The notes under the pieces were generated by a model. The model did no database searches. It was given only the letters and a program-made list of their open reading frames with translations, and had not been told where the DNA came from. Positions 1 through 12,352 of a stretch of 64,000 nucleotides of DNA are shown one piece after another (positions within the stretch are counted from its first letter, which is position 1; each line of letters starts with the position of its first letter). The stretch is from Amyelois transitella (lineage: Eukaryota; Arthropoda; Insecta; Lepidoptera; Pyralidae), in assembly GCF_032362555.1 (NCBI RefSeq), contig NC_083522.1:6550001-6614000 (forward strand), read 5' to 3'. Both the position numbers and the translations under genes were made by a program.

Positions 1-1490
1 ATTTTACAGGATGTCTGGTAAATCGTATTTTTATATTTAAGGGCATAGTAAATCATTCACACGCTTACTTTACGCTTTCTAATGTAATATAACCAACAAA
101 ATACATTTCTATAAAAATAAACATAATCAATATAGTGCACGAAGTGTCAGAATGTTTGTACACCGTGCAATCGTACGCGCATCCAGCGAAAAAAGCTGGC
201 GGCCTTTTGAATTCACGCCGCCCGCGTGGTGGTCACTTCTTTTTTTATGGGATGAAATGTTGATCCCTATTTTTAAATTATTTGGAACGAGAATCAGACA
301 CTGAGTGCACCCCTTTTATCGATTTACAAGACATTATACAGCAGTGAAAATTATTTTAAGGTCAAGTTTTATAAAGCTAAGCAATTATTTTTTTCATTCT
401 CATATTAATCTCTGTACTCGAACCTAAGTAATAGTTAAAGAGGTAGTTATTTTATGCAATATAGAGAAATGCATTCAAATATTAATGGTGGTAAAAATAC
501 TTATTTTTGTTTAGGTATGGGATCAAAAATGGGTGATGTCAGGCAGGCCGCTGACTTTTGACATATCTTTCCTCAACATGTAAATATTAAAAACGAGTAT
601 GTACAGTAACCTGCAAAAAAACATAACCAACAGCTCGAATTAATATTGAAATATCTATAGCAATAGCTCAATCTGTCTGATTTGTCCCACATATTTATTG
701 CCATGTCACACAGATACAAGTTAAAAGCCGCTGAAACGTTTTGATTCGCGGCTGTCACCTCACAATAGGTTATTGAGCAGACATCCGTAATAAATCATCG
801 GGAGCCCAACCCGCCAACGCAAGTATCGCAACACAAAGCGACACATACCGCCATTCACACCGACGTCCGTGGCAAATGTTTAAATTATGATTTACGATTG
901 CTTGTATCTGCATCAATGCGAGTACGAGTATGTCATTTCCATTTAAGACATTTTATCTAATTTTATTTAGATACTTTTTTCATTGATCAACTTTCTTTAT
1001 ACAGCTTAGAGTTAATATAAAAATCACTTTTGTAGAAAGAGAGCCGCCTCCAATCGATATCGTCTTTTTTTGAAGTGGGCTAAATTTCTAAAACTTTATC
1101 CTTAATGTAAGAAACACTTTCTTGAAATGGCATCAAAGGAGGCATGAGAAGCACATTTATTTTTGAAAGCGGTTAATACAAATAAGCAGGATCACATACT
1201 TACTATAAAAGCTGTATTGAGCCAAGACCGAGTTTAAAAGCTACAATTTGAAATACTATTGAGACATCTTTATCAAGTATGGCGACACAAAACAACATAC
1301 TCGTATACCGCCGTTCACAATAGTTCAAATTATGATTTACGATTGCTTGTATGGATATGTTTTCATTTTTATTTAAAAGCCTTTCTTTTTTCTGATTTTC
1401 TTTAAATGTTAGATATTTTCACTCATTGACGTTCTTATTTATTGCTTTGAAATTCTATAGCACAAATTTTGTACAAATGTTGGTCTTGAT
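1..1490. other. AT-rich intergenic DNA, no gene seen
   Basis: No open frame with protein-like composition, splice context or recognisable motif was found on either strand. The sequence is AT-rich with short, frequently stopped frames. A motif near 869-905 (aaatgtttaaattatgattt type) recurs near 1320-1350, so part of this stretch may be an old local duplication or repeat. Confidence 0.5.
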
Positions 1491-1496
1491 GTCCTT

Positions 1497-1670
1497 GACT
1501 CTGGATCCTTAATTGAGTGAGTCAGGTCTTTCAGGTCAGGTTTACAGAGTAACCTAAAACCCGTATTGGATCATGGTCATTGGTATAAGGCCGAGGTAGG
1601 AATTCGAACCTCTATCTTTATGCGCATCCCGCATTTTAACCGGGCACCTTACCGGTTCGACCATGGACCA
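1497..1670 (-). repeat. Decayed tRNA-related SINE (family B)
   Basis: Read on the minus strand this has a tRNA-like block: a box-B-like GGTTCGAATTCC and a degenerate box A. It is linked to the phrase tgagtgagtcaggt and a ccatggtc/catggatcc block. The same words recur at 2215, 10030, 22195, 48510, 51895 and 54775, which defines a dispersed family. It does not fold into an intact tRNA, so it is called a SINE relic and not a tRNA gene. Confidence 0.55.
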
Positions 1671-1786
1671 TCTCTGAGATACTTGAATATACATAGGTTC
1701 GTATTTCGTAATAAATAGGCTGTAAGCATGTCTTATTCATCTGTATTTCTTCCATCCATCCATCCATAAAATTACGTATATATCCC

Positions 1787-1895
1787 TTGCGGGGTAGACA
1801 GAGTCAGCAGTCTTGAAAGATTGACATTCCACGTTCAGCTGATAAGCTTAATGATAGAATTGAGATTCAAATAGTGACAGGTTGCTATATTTATT
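1787..1895 (-). repeat. Fragment of family A SINE-like repeat
   Basis: Shares tcccttgcggggtagacaga, the cacgttcagct block and gatagaattgagattcaaat with better copies at 7429 and 16866. In the family orientation (minus strand) this is the 3' part. It is truncated after about 110 bases. Confidence 0.65.
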
Positions 1896-2214
1896 TATTT
1901 CTCTCTGTTTGTATTTCTTTGCGATGGCTTATTCGTTTACCTTTTTCATTCCCTTATCTTTTTGTAATATAGAATGGACGAGAACCGGCTGAAAATTGTA
2001 CGGTAAACGATAAGTAATGATTTGAAGATGAAGGCAGTTGGGATACTTTACTCTGTTTTCATTTATATACCTTATTATTTGAATAGGTTACGGACAAAAG
2101 AAACTCGTTGATCGCACTTTATTTTCTCTTACGCATAATTCAAAAGGTTTCCTTGAAAAGATTGCTTAAAGGTCTTCTTTTATGCATCACTTATTTAAAC
2201 TTATCATCGTCGTT

Positions 2215-2345
2215 CTGGCTTTACCCAGTTGCGTTATCACCTCTCTTGGGGCCAATACCCAAGTGTGACTTGAATGCGATCCTGGAGTGGTTAAGTCAGG
2301 TTCTTATACAAAGCAACTGCCGTCTAACCACCGCAATTTAAAAAC
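2215..2345 (-). repeat. Degenerate family B SINE fragment
   Basis: Contains diverged versions of the family B blocks (cccagttgcgttatcacctctc; ggttaagtcaggttcttatac; accaccgcaat). Short open frames over it have no domain signature and are explained by the repeat. Confidence 0.4.
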
Positions 2346-2999
2346 GGGTCTAAACAAATATGCAAGTTTACTCGCAGAACAAGCGAACTGGTTGGCAAAC
2401 AAACTAATGTACGTTAGTATTATATGGTGGCCTAACCGTTCAATCACCGGCGCTCTAATCATACATCTAATTACTGTACATGAAATGTGTTCCTCAAAAA
2501 TGAAGTAATTTTTATAAAAATGTAAACGCTAATAATATGTATGTATATTATGTTTTATAATCTCTAAAAACGGATTTAATTTATTATTTTTACTTAAATT
2601 ATAATTTTGGTGGCTGGCCTCCATCATGTGCAACACTAAATCTTATTTCATGAAATGCACAAGAATGAACTAGCTAGCAACCGGTCACTATTTGAAGCCC
2701 AATTACATAAAGCAGCCCTTGAGTCTATTCGAGACTGTTAGCTCTTTCTCTCCCGAAAAGAATAAAGAAGTGATTATTTGTACGTATGTACATATTGTAC
2801 ATATGCAGTTGCGAGCGCTAGCTAGTATAAATATAGACAAACATAAAAAATGCAAATCATAACTTCGTGGTGAGCTAATCTCGTCACGGCCTTGAGAAGC
2901 GACTAATAATACCTATGTTCAAGACTATGAGTTAAATTAATTGGTTTTTTTTCTACTCCGCTATTTCATCATGCGGTCATCATATTCCGCGTATTACAT

Positions 3000-3135
3000 A
3001 TTTATTCATTACGGGGTAGATAGAGTTTTTAGAACAGATGTCATGCCACATCATAGAGTATCATCATGTAGGTACACCACTGCCATAAAGCATGTGGCTT
3101 CATTTAATCATTCATTTAGAATACTCTATGATGTT
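3000..3135. repeat. Repeat-derived stretch with 13-bp inverted repeat
   Basis: The phrase acggggtagatagagtttt resembles the family A tail. Inside lies a perfect 13-base inverted repeat, catcatagagtat near 3050 and atactctatgatg near 3120. The 95-residue open frame across it looks fortuitous. Confidence 0.35.
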
Positions 3136-3239
3136 GATAGTGTCAGGTTGCCTTTAAATCTGCCGGAAATTGAATCAGCTAGCCACGTTAGGTTAAAAGA
3201 GAACTTTAGTGTTAGTGACGAAGTTTAGTGGGAAAAAGA

Positions 3240-5690
3240 AAAAATAGGAAAATTAATCATGTTCATCTTCATCGTCACTAACCACTGTGTGAGAAGGAAG
3301 ACAAATGCGTTATCCAATTTTAAATTTTACAAAATAAATTGCTACAGCATAGATCTACTTAATTCTACCGACTTACATAAAGAGAAATTAAAGTAGAAAG
3401 ATAGAGTTTTTGCCTACCCCTCCAGGAAAAAGGCATGTAATGGGAGACAGCTTCTAAAATATCCGAGAAATGTCTAATCCTCTTCCTTTTATCGCGTGAT
3501 CTGCGGCAGTATTACTGGCTGCAATTATCGTGGGTTATTTGTTCGTCTGTTCGTAAACACACTGGATACCACCTTTGTTTTGAACTCGAGCAAAGATCGC
3601 AACCATTGATGGTTTTTTATTGATTTTTCAAACGGGTGGTCTTGTCTTGAGTGGATTCTGAAGGTTCAGAACCAGTTTCGTTTTGAAGTATCGTTGAGGC
3701 GAACTGCCAATTTTGGCGTGGCAAAAAACTACTTCTACTCTGTTTAAATTTTTTATCATCATTCGTTTAGATTATAAAGATAAATTACATTGAATTTTTA
3801 GAAACAAACAAACAGTTAAATTTTGAAGACCTACTTGGGGAGCAGTTTCCTAATTGGAAATGCCTAATTCGAAAATATAAATATTAAATAGGTATAGGAA
3901 ATAAATATATTACATGAATGTATGTACGAGTATGTATATTTAAAAAAAACTTTATTTAAACATATTTTAGATTCTTATTTTGACTGGTATGTTTGACTAT
4001 TTTGTCTTTTACTTGATCAAAATATTATTGAGATGTTATGTTAAAATCTTAAAAACATTTGAAAGGAAGCCATCAGTACTCAGGAAACGTATGTAAAAAA
4101 CCTCGCGTCTTCCACATTAGAAGTGCCAATCAATAAAACTGAACGCCGCGTCATCCACAAGCGTAGCATGACTCAAGATTTCACGGTAAGGCAAAGTCTC
4201 CCAAAATGGATTTTGTTATAATTTCTTATAGTAAAGACAGCCACTCACTCAAAAATCTCGAGGTCATATTTAGCTGACTCAATTATAAAAAAAATTCTTA
4301 CAACCCTTTACCTTTCACAATCTGCGCGAGAAGAGAATCCTTTGACACAGTCTAAGATTTTACGCTACCAAACCAATATGGGAGCCAGGAATCGTAATTT
4401 ACGACAAATGTGCGGGTAAAGTTTTAATGTCGTCATAAAATGAACACTCGTGTGTCAGACTTATTGTATGTAAATGCGGGCTGAGTAGGTGGTAGAACTA
4501 TATGGAAGACGCAAAAAATGTTTAGTAGGTATTCGCAACCAATATACTCATTAATATGATGGATAGCTAGGTTTCCTTGCCTTTTAGGACTTAGCAAATT
4601 TTTCACGGTCGGCTGTCTGCCTGGTAGTCTGATCTGAAACATTGCTAATGGCTAGATGTTTGGGCTTTTGGCACCACATTTCCATAAGTATTTTGGGTTT
4701 TTTAGGAAGTGGCACAATTCTCGAATACTGAAGTAATTTTAACAACATTTTTTACAAAAGCCTAAAGTAAAAAAATTGCACCTTATATTCCAGAGAAGTA
4801 GTACCTAGTAGTTTAACAGACACTACTTAAATATTTCCAATTATGACGATCTTTGCATACCTACTTCTTTCGCATACAAACTTTCTCATATTTATTACAT
4901 ACAAACTTATTACAAAATAATCAAGTAAAATTAATAAGATTACCGAACTCCCAAATATATTTTCGCCAACAATCCCTTACTATTACTTCCCTAATATTGA
5001 TTTATCAGGCAATGAAAAACACGATAGCTGAGCTGTCCGTAATACTCAACTATCCGAAAATATCTCATAAGGCTCTTCTACCTCCAATTAGAAACGTATC
5101 TTTCTTAATTTCCCCGATGAGTTGTTGATGTATCTTACACCCACATTTGTTTACATGGCTGGAAACCCTGTTTAAGGGCCATTCCCTGCGGCTTTATTTT
5201 CTACGCATAAAATACCTAGGCGCCTCATTATCATCCGAAACTATAATTGGGGTCCATATTCATGATTCTTTAACCTACATAACTGCTGAATGAACTATGC
5301 TTTTCTATCGTATTTTGAGGCACTATTCAGATATAATCTTATTCCTCCTACTGTTCCTGTTTGAGAACAGAAACACGATATGTACTTATCATGTTTTATT
5401 CTTACTGTTTCCGTGCGAAAATAGTGATGCTATCATTGAGAACTAGAAAACCATATTTACTTTCTGTATTTTTTTTAAATATTGATGTGTGTACTTTACA
5501 TATAAAACCAATCAACACACATCGATTGATTTACTATAAATAAATTCCCAGTCCTCAAAGCGTCCATTGTAACAAATACCATGAACGGACATAGTTCTGA
5601 AATAGATGCTTCAATAAAGTTAGCTGTTTCATAATTCATACGGCACGCGATTCGTGCCAAACTAGGCTTAACATGACCATTCCATACGTG
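3240..5690. other. Intergenic DNA, nothing recognised
   Basis: AT-rich sequence with only short open frames lacking motif content. No tRNA, microsatellite or transposon terminus was recognised by eye. Confidence 0.5.
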
Positions 5691-6115
5691 CATGGTCATT
5701 GCGTGGCGGTCGCAAAACATCGCGATTCTCAACCGGCCTCGTAGATTCCCGTTACATAACACACCTGCATTCCAAATTCGCTCACCATACACCGGTACTT
5801 ACTGCATCGATTATGTCACCTCTCAGCTGACAATTATTGCACTGATTCGATTGGGCCCGCGATATAAGTCGATACACACGCCGGTCGGATCGCGTGCGAG
5901 AGAACGCGGGGTCGATGGGGTGGCGGGTTGGAGGCTGCACTCACCGGATGGTTACATAAGTCGCAAAACAGAAGACGAGACGTGCGGCCCCTCTGGGGCA
6001 TGAAGCGCGACTGGCGAAGGCTCGGGCGCCGCCCCGCGTCAATTGAGCCACGCGGAGCGCCCCCGCCGTCCAGACGCGAAGGCTTCACGTGTACCCCTCA
6101 TGGAAGGGGCTAATA
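5690..6115. promoter_or_regulatory. CpG-rich island, possible minus-strand 5' exon
   Basis: This 400-bp stretch is markedly GC- and CpG-rich compared with the surrounding AT-rich DNA (many CGCG, GCGC and GGCGCC words around 5860-6090), as moth promoters or first exons often are. On the minus strand a consensus donor gtgagt lies at 5944-5939, so an exon could end at 5945. The minus frame upstream of it is open for about 50 codons but has no ATG in good context and no recognisable domain. A non-coding 5' exon or promoter is more likely than a coding exon. No downstream partner exon was identified. Confidence 0.35.
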
Positions 6116-7002
6116 AACCTTTATACCAAATCTGAGATTACCTGATTAGAAGTATAGGATTCCATGAATCTAACTTTAAATAACTTAGGGTAAGCTAATG
6201 TATTATTAGATGCATTTAATTATAGGATTTTAAGTGTTAATTTAAAAGTAGATCGAAGCTGTTTTTAATTTTGATCCGATACCATTTAAAGTTCACAATT
6301 TTCAACACTATTTGGGCATTCAATATTTTCAAAACAATTTTTTTTTTTCGATATTGGAGGGAACATATTGAACAATCTGTCACAAAAAGCTCACCTCTTT
6401 CAGTTATCATCCTCAGTAGTTGCTTTCAAAGTGGGTAATCTCTTTTCTGACACTAAACTTATTTATTCATATAATCTGAATGATATTATCATTTAGTCGC
6501 TTCCTACGATATTCAAATAAATGAGGGTAGGTACACACTACTCGTATTGGTCGCTTAGCTTATTTATGTGCAGGATGCACATAAATCTTGCATCAGCTTA
6601 GGGAAACCAGTGGGACGTTGTGGGCGAAATGTCAAAAGATGTTTCGCTCTCTCTATTTTTATTTATACCATATGTTAACATTTAAAGTTTACTCATAAAC
6701 TTATTACTTGCCTCAAAATATTAATAGCAATTTACCTTTGGCTTGCAGGTTTTCGTAAAAAGGCAATATGTGCAAATGTACGTAAGCTATACATTCATGT
6801 TCGCTATTTAAATATGTAAAAAAGGACTTGGTTTTTCAGTAATTGATAAAAATAATATTTTTATATTTTGCAAATAAATATTTTGTTATTATTTCTCTCT
6901 ACTCGGCCTGAAAGTAGTAATGTAGTGAAAAAAATGTTGCGGAAAGTTTTATTTATGGCATAATCGCTACCTGACCTAATGTTTAAAAAGCATTATAAAT
7001 TA

Positions 7003-7100
7003 CTAGCTGTGCCCGCGACTGCGTTCGCGTGGAATAGTTATTTTGGGCATCTTTTAAGCCCTCAAGGATGAATAATTTTCCCCGTTTTTTCCACATAAAC
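7003..7100 (-). mobile_element. Helitron 3' terminal fragment
   Basis: Begins with CTAG at 7003, then a short hairpin region (gcgact/cgttcgc) and ccctcaaggatgaataatt. The same layout is seen in complete copies at 38519 and 58897. In element orientation this is the 3' hairpin plus CTAG terminus followed by T. The rest of the element is missing. Confidence 0.7.
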
Positions 7101-7428
7101 CGAATAATTGTCCAATTGACGATTAAAAAGCTAATTACATGTAAGCAAAGAATCGAATTGAAAACCTTATTTTACGTTGGCTGAATAGAAATTACACAAG
7201 TTTCTATACAGCCAACTAAAAAAGGATTAATTAACCTTAGATTCGACAGTTTACGTGTTATTACTTTAACATATCTATTTACACAGAAGTCTGACTGTCT
7301 TGTTTTCGTGGTCACAAAACTTATGAAACTATTTCGATAAGGCATCTTTTCGATTTATTGGTTGTTGCGCTAGCTAGTATGATAGATACTTAACAGCGTT
7401 TGTCCCGAAACAAGTGCATACATATCCA

Positions 7429-7670
7429 TATAATCACGTCTATACCTATACCTTGCGGGGTAGACAAAGCCAACAGTCTCGAAAAGACTGATACGCCACG
7501 TTCAGTTGTTTGGAAGTTTAGAATTGAGATTCAAATAGTGGCATGTTGTAACCCCGTCGCCAAAAGAAGAATCCCAAGTTTATAAGCCTACCCCTTAGTC
7601 GCCTTTTACGACATCCATGGGAACGAGATGGACGGTCCTATTCTTTTTTTAATTGATGCCGGGAACCACA
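7429..7670 (-). mobile_element. Family A SINE-like element, near full length
   Basis: Spans the whole family A layout: ccttgcggggtagacaaag at one end, the cacgttcag block, gagattcaaatagtggcatg, cgccttttacgacatccatg, then tgccgggaaccacacgac at the other end. In element orientation the head is the gtgtggttcccggca side and the tail is the ctaccccgcaagg side. Copies are dispersed through intergenic DNA and introns. Confidence 0.75.
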
Positions 7671-10029
7671 CGACATCCAACAATTGCAAGACCCGAAATT
7701 CACCTGTGACTATGACCACGATCGATCCTAAAATATATTTTCACAGGAAGCGTCTCTCGTGTGATCATCGTAAGCTTTGCAAGGAAAACTTACTTATAAT
7801 AGATCATGGTTTCCCATCCAAACCTGGCTAAAGGCCTTCCTCTATCTGCAAGCCTCTATTTTCAAGGCACACACACCAACAATCGTTTTAACAAAAGCCA
7901 CTCAGTGCACCTTAATTTAGCGGGTTATGTATTTGTATCAAAACTCCGTAAATATACAATCGAAACATGATCCAAATGACTGGACATTTGTTAGCTGAAA
8001 TCTTCATTAAGAATTGGATTTTGGGAAGTGTAGGACGGAATACTAATACAGCACTCCCTGAAAGTTCTACAAGAAGAGGTTATAGGAAAATTTCTTACAA
8101 TCTAGCACTTTACTTAAATATATTAAGGGCAAGTTCTTATAAGTAAGCAAGTTCCAAAGAATGAGTATAACAAACATACCTACGAGAACGTTCTGTTTCA
8201 GTACAAAAGAAGTGAATGGCGGTGTTGTTATTCAGCCTTTGGATATTATGTAACAAAATCCATATTAAGGAAGACTTGGAGCTCTGGCGGAAAACTTTTT
8301 TCATGGGAACAGAACCATCTAGTATCGAGTAGCTGAACTATTTTTAACCGATCTGCGCTCTATCTTTGTATATTTTTGCGTAGCACAGAGTAACGTTTAT
8401 AGCAAACATACGGACACGGGAATGCAGCTAAAATGAACCACAACCTTGTCATTTTACTGCAGCGCCTGTAAATGAGGCACGGGCTGATATCAACACACAG
8501 CTCAAACCGCTGAGTCTAGTCTAGGTCTGGTCTAGGGGTGCACTAAGAGAGATTTTCCTGAAATTAACGGAACGGAAATCAACATTTTACATGACAAACC
8601 GCGGCCGTTCCCTAGTTCATCATATTTTACAAGCTCCAACATACATATGTTGAGCTGGAACTAAGTTAATTTATTAGAATCCTTGTGTTCTTTCATTAGT
8701 ATTTACCATGTAGAAATCAGAATAATAACAAGATATTTTGTAATATTCCTTAAATAACTGGAAATATTGAATCAAACTTACATTTTGTTCGTACAACCTT
8801 TATTGTGAGAATAAATTATAATAAACACATTCTTAACTAACATTGACGTTGATGACGTGTTTTAACAACAAAGACTTAGCCATAAAGTTGAGACCTTTTA
8901 GGACCATACATTTTACCATAATGGTATTTTAGTACCCAGATTTAAGCCATGATATATTATGTTTGAGTTAAATACGTTTGTATTAATCATTTACAGTATC
9001 ATTATAAATTCTAAATCAATTAAACATACTTTAAGAATTAATTTAACAAAAGCATTGAACTTTGGCAATAAAAATGAAGTGAAAAATTTAAAACATTTAT
9101 TACTCATTTCACTATTTTTTCTCTCCTTGGATCCTCCTAATAATTCAGTATCTTTTACCCTTAAAATAAAAAAATAGTTAAAATAAGTTATCCTACAGAT
9201 ATTGTTATAGAAAAATTTCATGTTTCTGTTTGAAATTGTAACGAGTAATATCAAAATCAGCTCAATTCATAGTAAAAATTATTACTACGAATACCAGATA
9301 CATAATGTGCAATGAATGCACACTTACTTATGACCTATTTTAAGTTTTTTTTTTTTTGAGGAAGAAGAAGAAGTTGATTTTGATTATGAGAGCATCGTTA
9401 ACTAAATCTTTTCTTGATTGAAAAAATATTTAATTTATTTCAAATTGATATGCGTTTAAGCTCTTACAATGGTCCTTATTAAACGTGAAACTTACAACTA
9501 TCTAGTGAAAGATTCGTTATACGGTTACAATTATTTTCAAAAATGTTTGGCTTATTACAAACACGCTTAAGTTTCTTAGTGATGATGTAAGTAAGCCATT
9601 AGTTTTATTCTAAAACATTAATAAGAAAATACTTTTTCGAAATGGCTAAAGCACAGAAACTTGTTCTATAAATTCTTAAACTCTAATCTCGGTTACAAGA
9701 AAGGTAATAGATATATCCATCATTACATGAGTAGTGTTTAAATACCAACCACATATAAAAATAGTATATTACTAGTTGACATAATAATTGGCACAAGTAA
9801 AAATATTAAAAGCAATCCTTTTCTAAATTAAAATTGGACACAGGTATATAGATGGTAGGTACATAACTGTTTAGAAGAATTATATATACATATATAATTC
9901 TTCCAAACATAATATTAACATATTAATTCCACCCCGCTCCTAATGGGATAAAGATAGCTTATGGCATAGCTGTAGGTACCTACCCATCGCTATTTTGAAA
10001 ATGTCGCTAGTAGGTTTCCAAATTTCTTT

Positions 10030-10385
10030 TTCCTTCTGGCTTTTGTCCCGGTTGCATCCTCATCACTCTGGAGAGAAGCCCAAGGTATGGCTTTGACCAT
10101 GGATCCTGGATTGGGTGAGTCAGATTTTTACACAAAGGTCTCTCTCTCTCTCTCTCTCATCTGACCTCCGCGGTTAAACATAACAAATTTGATCGATCAT
10201 GTTTACACATTCAATTCCCTGAATGTGCAGGTTTTCTCCTATGTTTTCCCTAACCGTAAGAGCATAGTTTAGAATTCAAACTAATGTACAAAATAGTCAT
10301 TGATACACCGAGATGGGATTTGAACCTGTGCCTTCTGCGCATCACGCATTTTACCGACCTTACCTATTCGACCAGACTTTCTATC
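10030..10385 (-). mobile_element. tRNA-related SINE, family B, with (TC)n tract
   Basis: The most complete family B copy in the intergenic part. It has tttgtcccggttgcatcctc, catggatcctggattgggtg, a (TC)n microsatellite at about 10139-10158, ctgacctccgcggtt, then on the minus strand a box-B-like GGTTCAAATCCC at the 10310-10330 end. It is not a functional tRNA. Confidence 0.6.
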
Positions 10386-10824
10386 GAGGCCGTGTTTTCA
10401 CATTTAGCTATAATTAACACTTAAAACATTTATTTCTTAAATGTTAACGCACTTCAACATATATTAACATTTCACTCCAAGAATTGACTTTGAATTATAT
10501 AGCCATATTTCTATAACGACAATCAAACCGTTTTCAAGTTCTAGGTCCTACTTATCTCTGAACGGACTTATTGGATGGTTTTGTCGGCGATCGTCAAAAA
10601 ATAATTTTTAACCAGCTGTTCCAACATTTTTATACGCTCGTTTTATGCAAATTTTCATTTTGCTCTTTGCTGGATAGTTTATTACAAAACATACATAAAA
10701 CGACTAAATATTATTCTATTCACAGTGCCGAAAATCAAATTGGCAAAAATAGGAACTAACATTTTAACAGAATCAAAATCCTAAAATCATCCTCTGTAAT
10801 TAACCATAATATTCAATTCACAAC

Positions 10825-12038
10825 TTACTTACGCATGCAACAGAACACATACAATAACCTTCGGGACTTTGATTTGGTCTTCTTCGGCGAGGATGTTGGT
10901 ACTCGTTGGTACCTTGAAGACTGCATCGGGATTACCAACTCGAGGACTGAAGCGTCATCGTCTTCGTCAGATGCTGTGAGTTCAACTTCGTAAAGTGGGG
11001 GGGATGAGCGGTCCAAACTATCCAAAGATTTACGTTTGTCGTTTTGGTCCGGCCAGGTTATGTCCATTGGATCCAGTGGACCGTTTTTCATTGCTTTCTG
11101 AAAATTTATTAGGGAGGTTTATAGCATTCATTAATAAGAAAACCGGTATAACCCAACTTTTATTAGTAATATTGCAGATAGTATATTGCATCGGAAGAAA
11201 TTTTCTTGGAGCAACACGGGCTTCCGACTCGTGTAGTTCTAAGGAGATGATAAATCAATCTACACCTAAACTGTATAAAAGTAGATATATTTTGTAAATA
11301 TTTGTTTCAAATTAGGTTCCTTGTTTTAAAGTTTGATTTTACCTACTACGATTGTAATTAGGTAACGCAGAAGAAGATATATATTTTTTTTACTTTTTTA
11401 AGACATTACGTTTCAGCTAGATAAGAAAGCGAAAATGATTTATTAAAATTTCTATGTTTGAAGTCAACAGCTAAAAATGGGTATAATTTACGATCGTTAT
11501 CTATGCTATAACACAATATTGACAAATCAAACTGACCTGTTCATCGTTCTTCGTTTTCTGCACAGGCCACCAAGGCCTGATCATAAGTTCCTCATCACTG
11601 CTGCTCTCGCTCTGGAAATAACATAACAAATGAATATTAATGTTATACTAGTCTTAAAATAAACAGAGATTTCGTTTAATTTTGCTTCTTTAAAAAACTA
11701 CTCACTTGATGCTAAATTTCGCCAACGTATTTTCGCTCTCATTTTAAAATTTGCAAGTAGAGAAATTACTTAAACCTTCAGTTGTATATTTAAATGGCTT
11801 ACTTTTGATATATTTTTACTGAATACATACATACATACATAAATCATGACTCTTTCCCGGAGGGGTAGGCAGAGACTTACTTGGTGTTCAAGTCTATCTC
11901 TTCTCGTATTAGTGGTCTCGTCACTGTCAATCCCGCTATCATCAGGCTCATAGAACAAACGGATCAGGTGTCCGTCCAAAGGTTCCGCCTCCGCCGCCAG
12001 CTTGCCTGATTTTTTTAACTCTTCACTCTTGAAGACTC
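10825..12038 (-). CDS. Hypothetical acidic protein, at least three exons, 5' end not found
   Basis: Three minus-strand exons with compatible phases: 12038-11881, 11611-11537 and 11097-10825. The pieces read VFKSEELKKSGKLAAEAEP at the start, DDSGIDSDETTNTRR, then SESSSDEELMIRPWWPV, then LTASDEDDDASVLELVIP and a basic tract near SPKKTKSKSRR. The composition is Ser/Asp/Glu-rich and looks disordered; no domain was recognised. The first visible exon starts in phase 1, so at least one upstream exon is missing, perhaps near 12.1-13.1 kb facing the dynein gene. At the 3' end the frame either stops at 10827-10825 (MRK then TAA) or is spliced at a strong gtaagt donor just before it (exon end 10833). 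The donor of the 11881 exon abuts a retroposon tail. Function unknown. Confidence 0.6.
11823..11880 (-). mobile_element. 5'-truncated RTE tail abutting a splice donor
   Basis: On the minus strand the intron begins gtaagtctctgcctacccct and ends in a (ATGT)n tract. The complete RTE at 23550-25516 ends gtagtctctgcctacccctc and then (ATGT)n. The retroposon tail therefore starts at, or within a few bases of, the donor of the preceding coding exon. Confidence 0.7.
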
Positions 12039-12250
12039 CTTGAAAATCAAGATTTTATCATAAGATAATAACTTATCATGGACGTGAGAAAGCCAAGGCC
12101 ACGCCATGAAATAGCCTGGCGCCTACAACACAATAATTTGTTTGCCCATCTCAGAATTCCGAAAAATGAGCCGAGTGCTCTTGTAATAGCTTTCTAAGCA
12201 GGAGTTGGTCGTTATAGCGACGTCCTTCAGACATGAGGAAATTTCGTAGA

Positions 12251-12352
12251 ATAAATATGTATATACAGGACAAATTACACTGATTGAGTTAGCCTCGAAG
12301 TAAGTTCGAGACTTGTGTTACGAGATAACTCAACGATACAATATTTATTAGT
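12251..12352 (-). mobile_element. SINE 3' fragment (same family as 13979-14240)
   Basis: Carries acaggacaaattacactgat, gcctcgaagtaagttcgaga and tgttacgagataactcaacg, nearly identical to the tail half of the SINE at 13979-14240. The tRNA-like head is absent, so this is a 5'-truncated copy. Confidence 0.75.

Larger units (their letters stand above)
6120..10820. other. Intergenic DNA with scattered repeats
   Basis: Apart from the Helitron end at 7003, the family A copy at 7429 and the family B copy at 10030, nothing gene-like was seen. 8590-10000 is very AT-rich and its longest frames are low-complexity. Confidence 0.5.

Noticed and set aside
1590-1670. Possible tRNA on the minus strand (GGTTCGAATTCC)
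   Set aside because: Stems do not pair and the block recurs with family B repeat words; treated as a SINE relic.
2941-3228. 95-codon plus-strand frame
   Set aside because: Overlaps repeat-derived sequence with an inverted repeat; no domain-like pattern.
5834-6088. 84-codon minus-strand frame as a protein gene
   Set aside because: No ATG in good context and biased by CpG content; kept only as a possible 5' exon or promoter.
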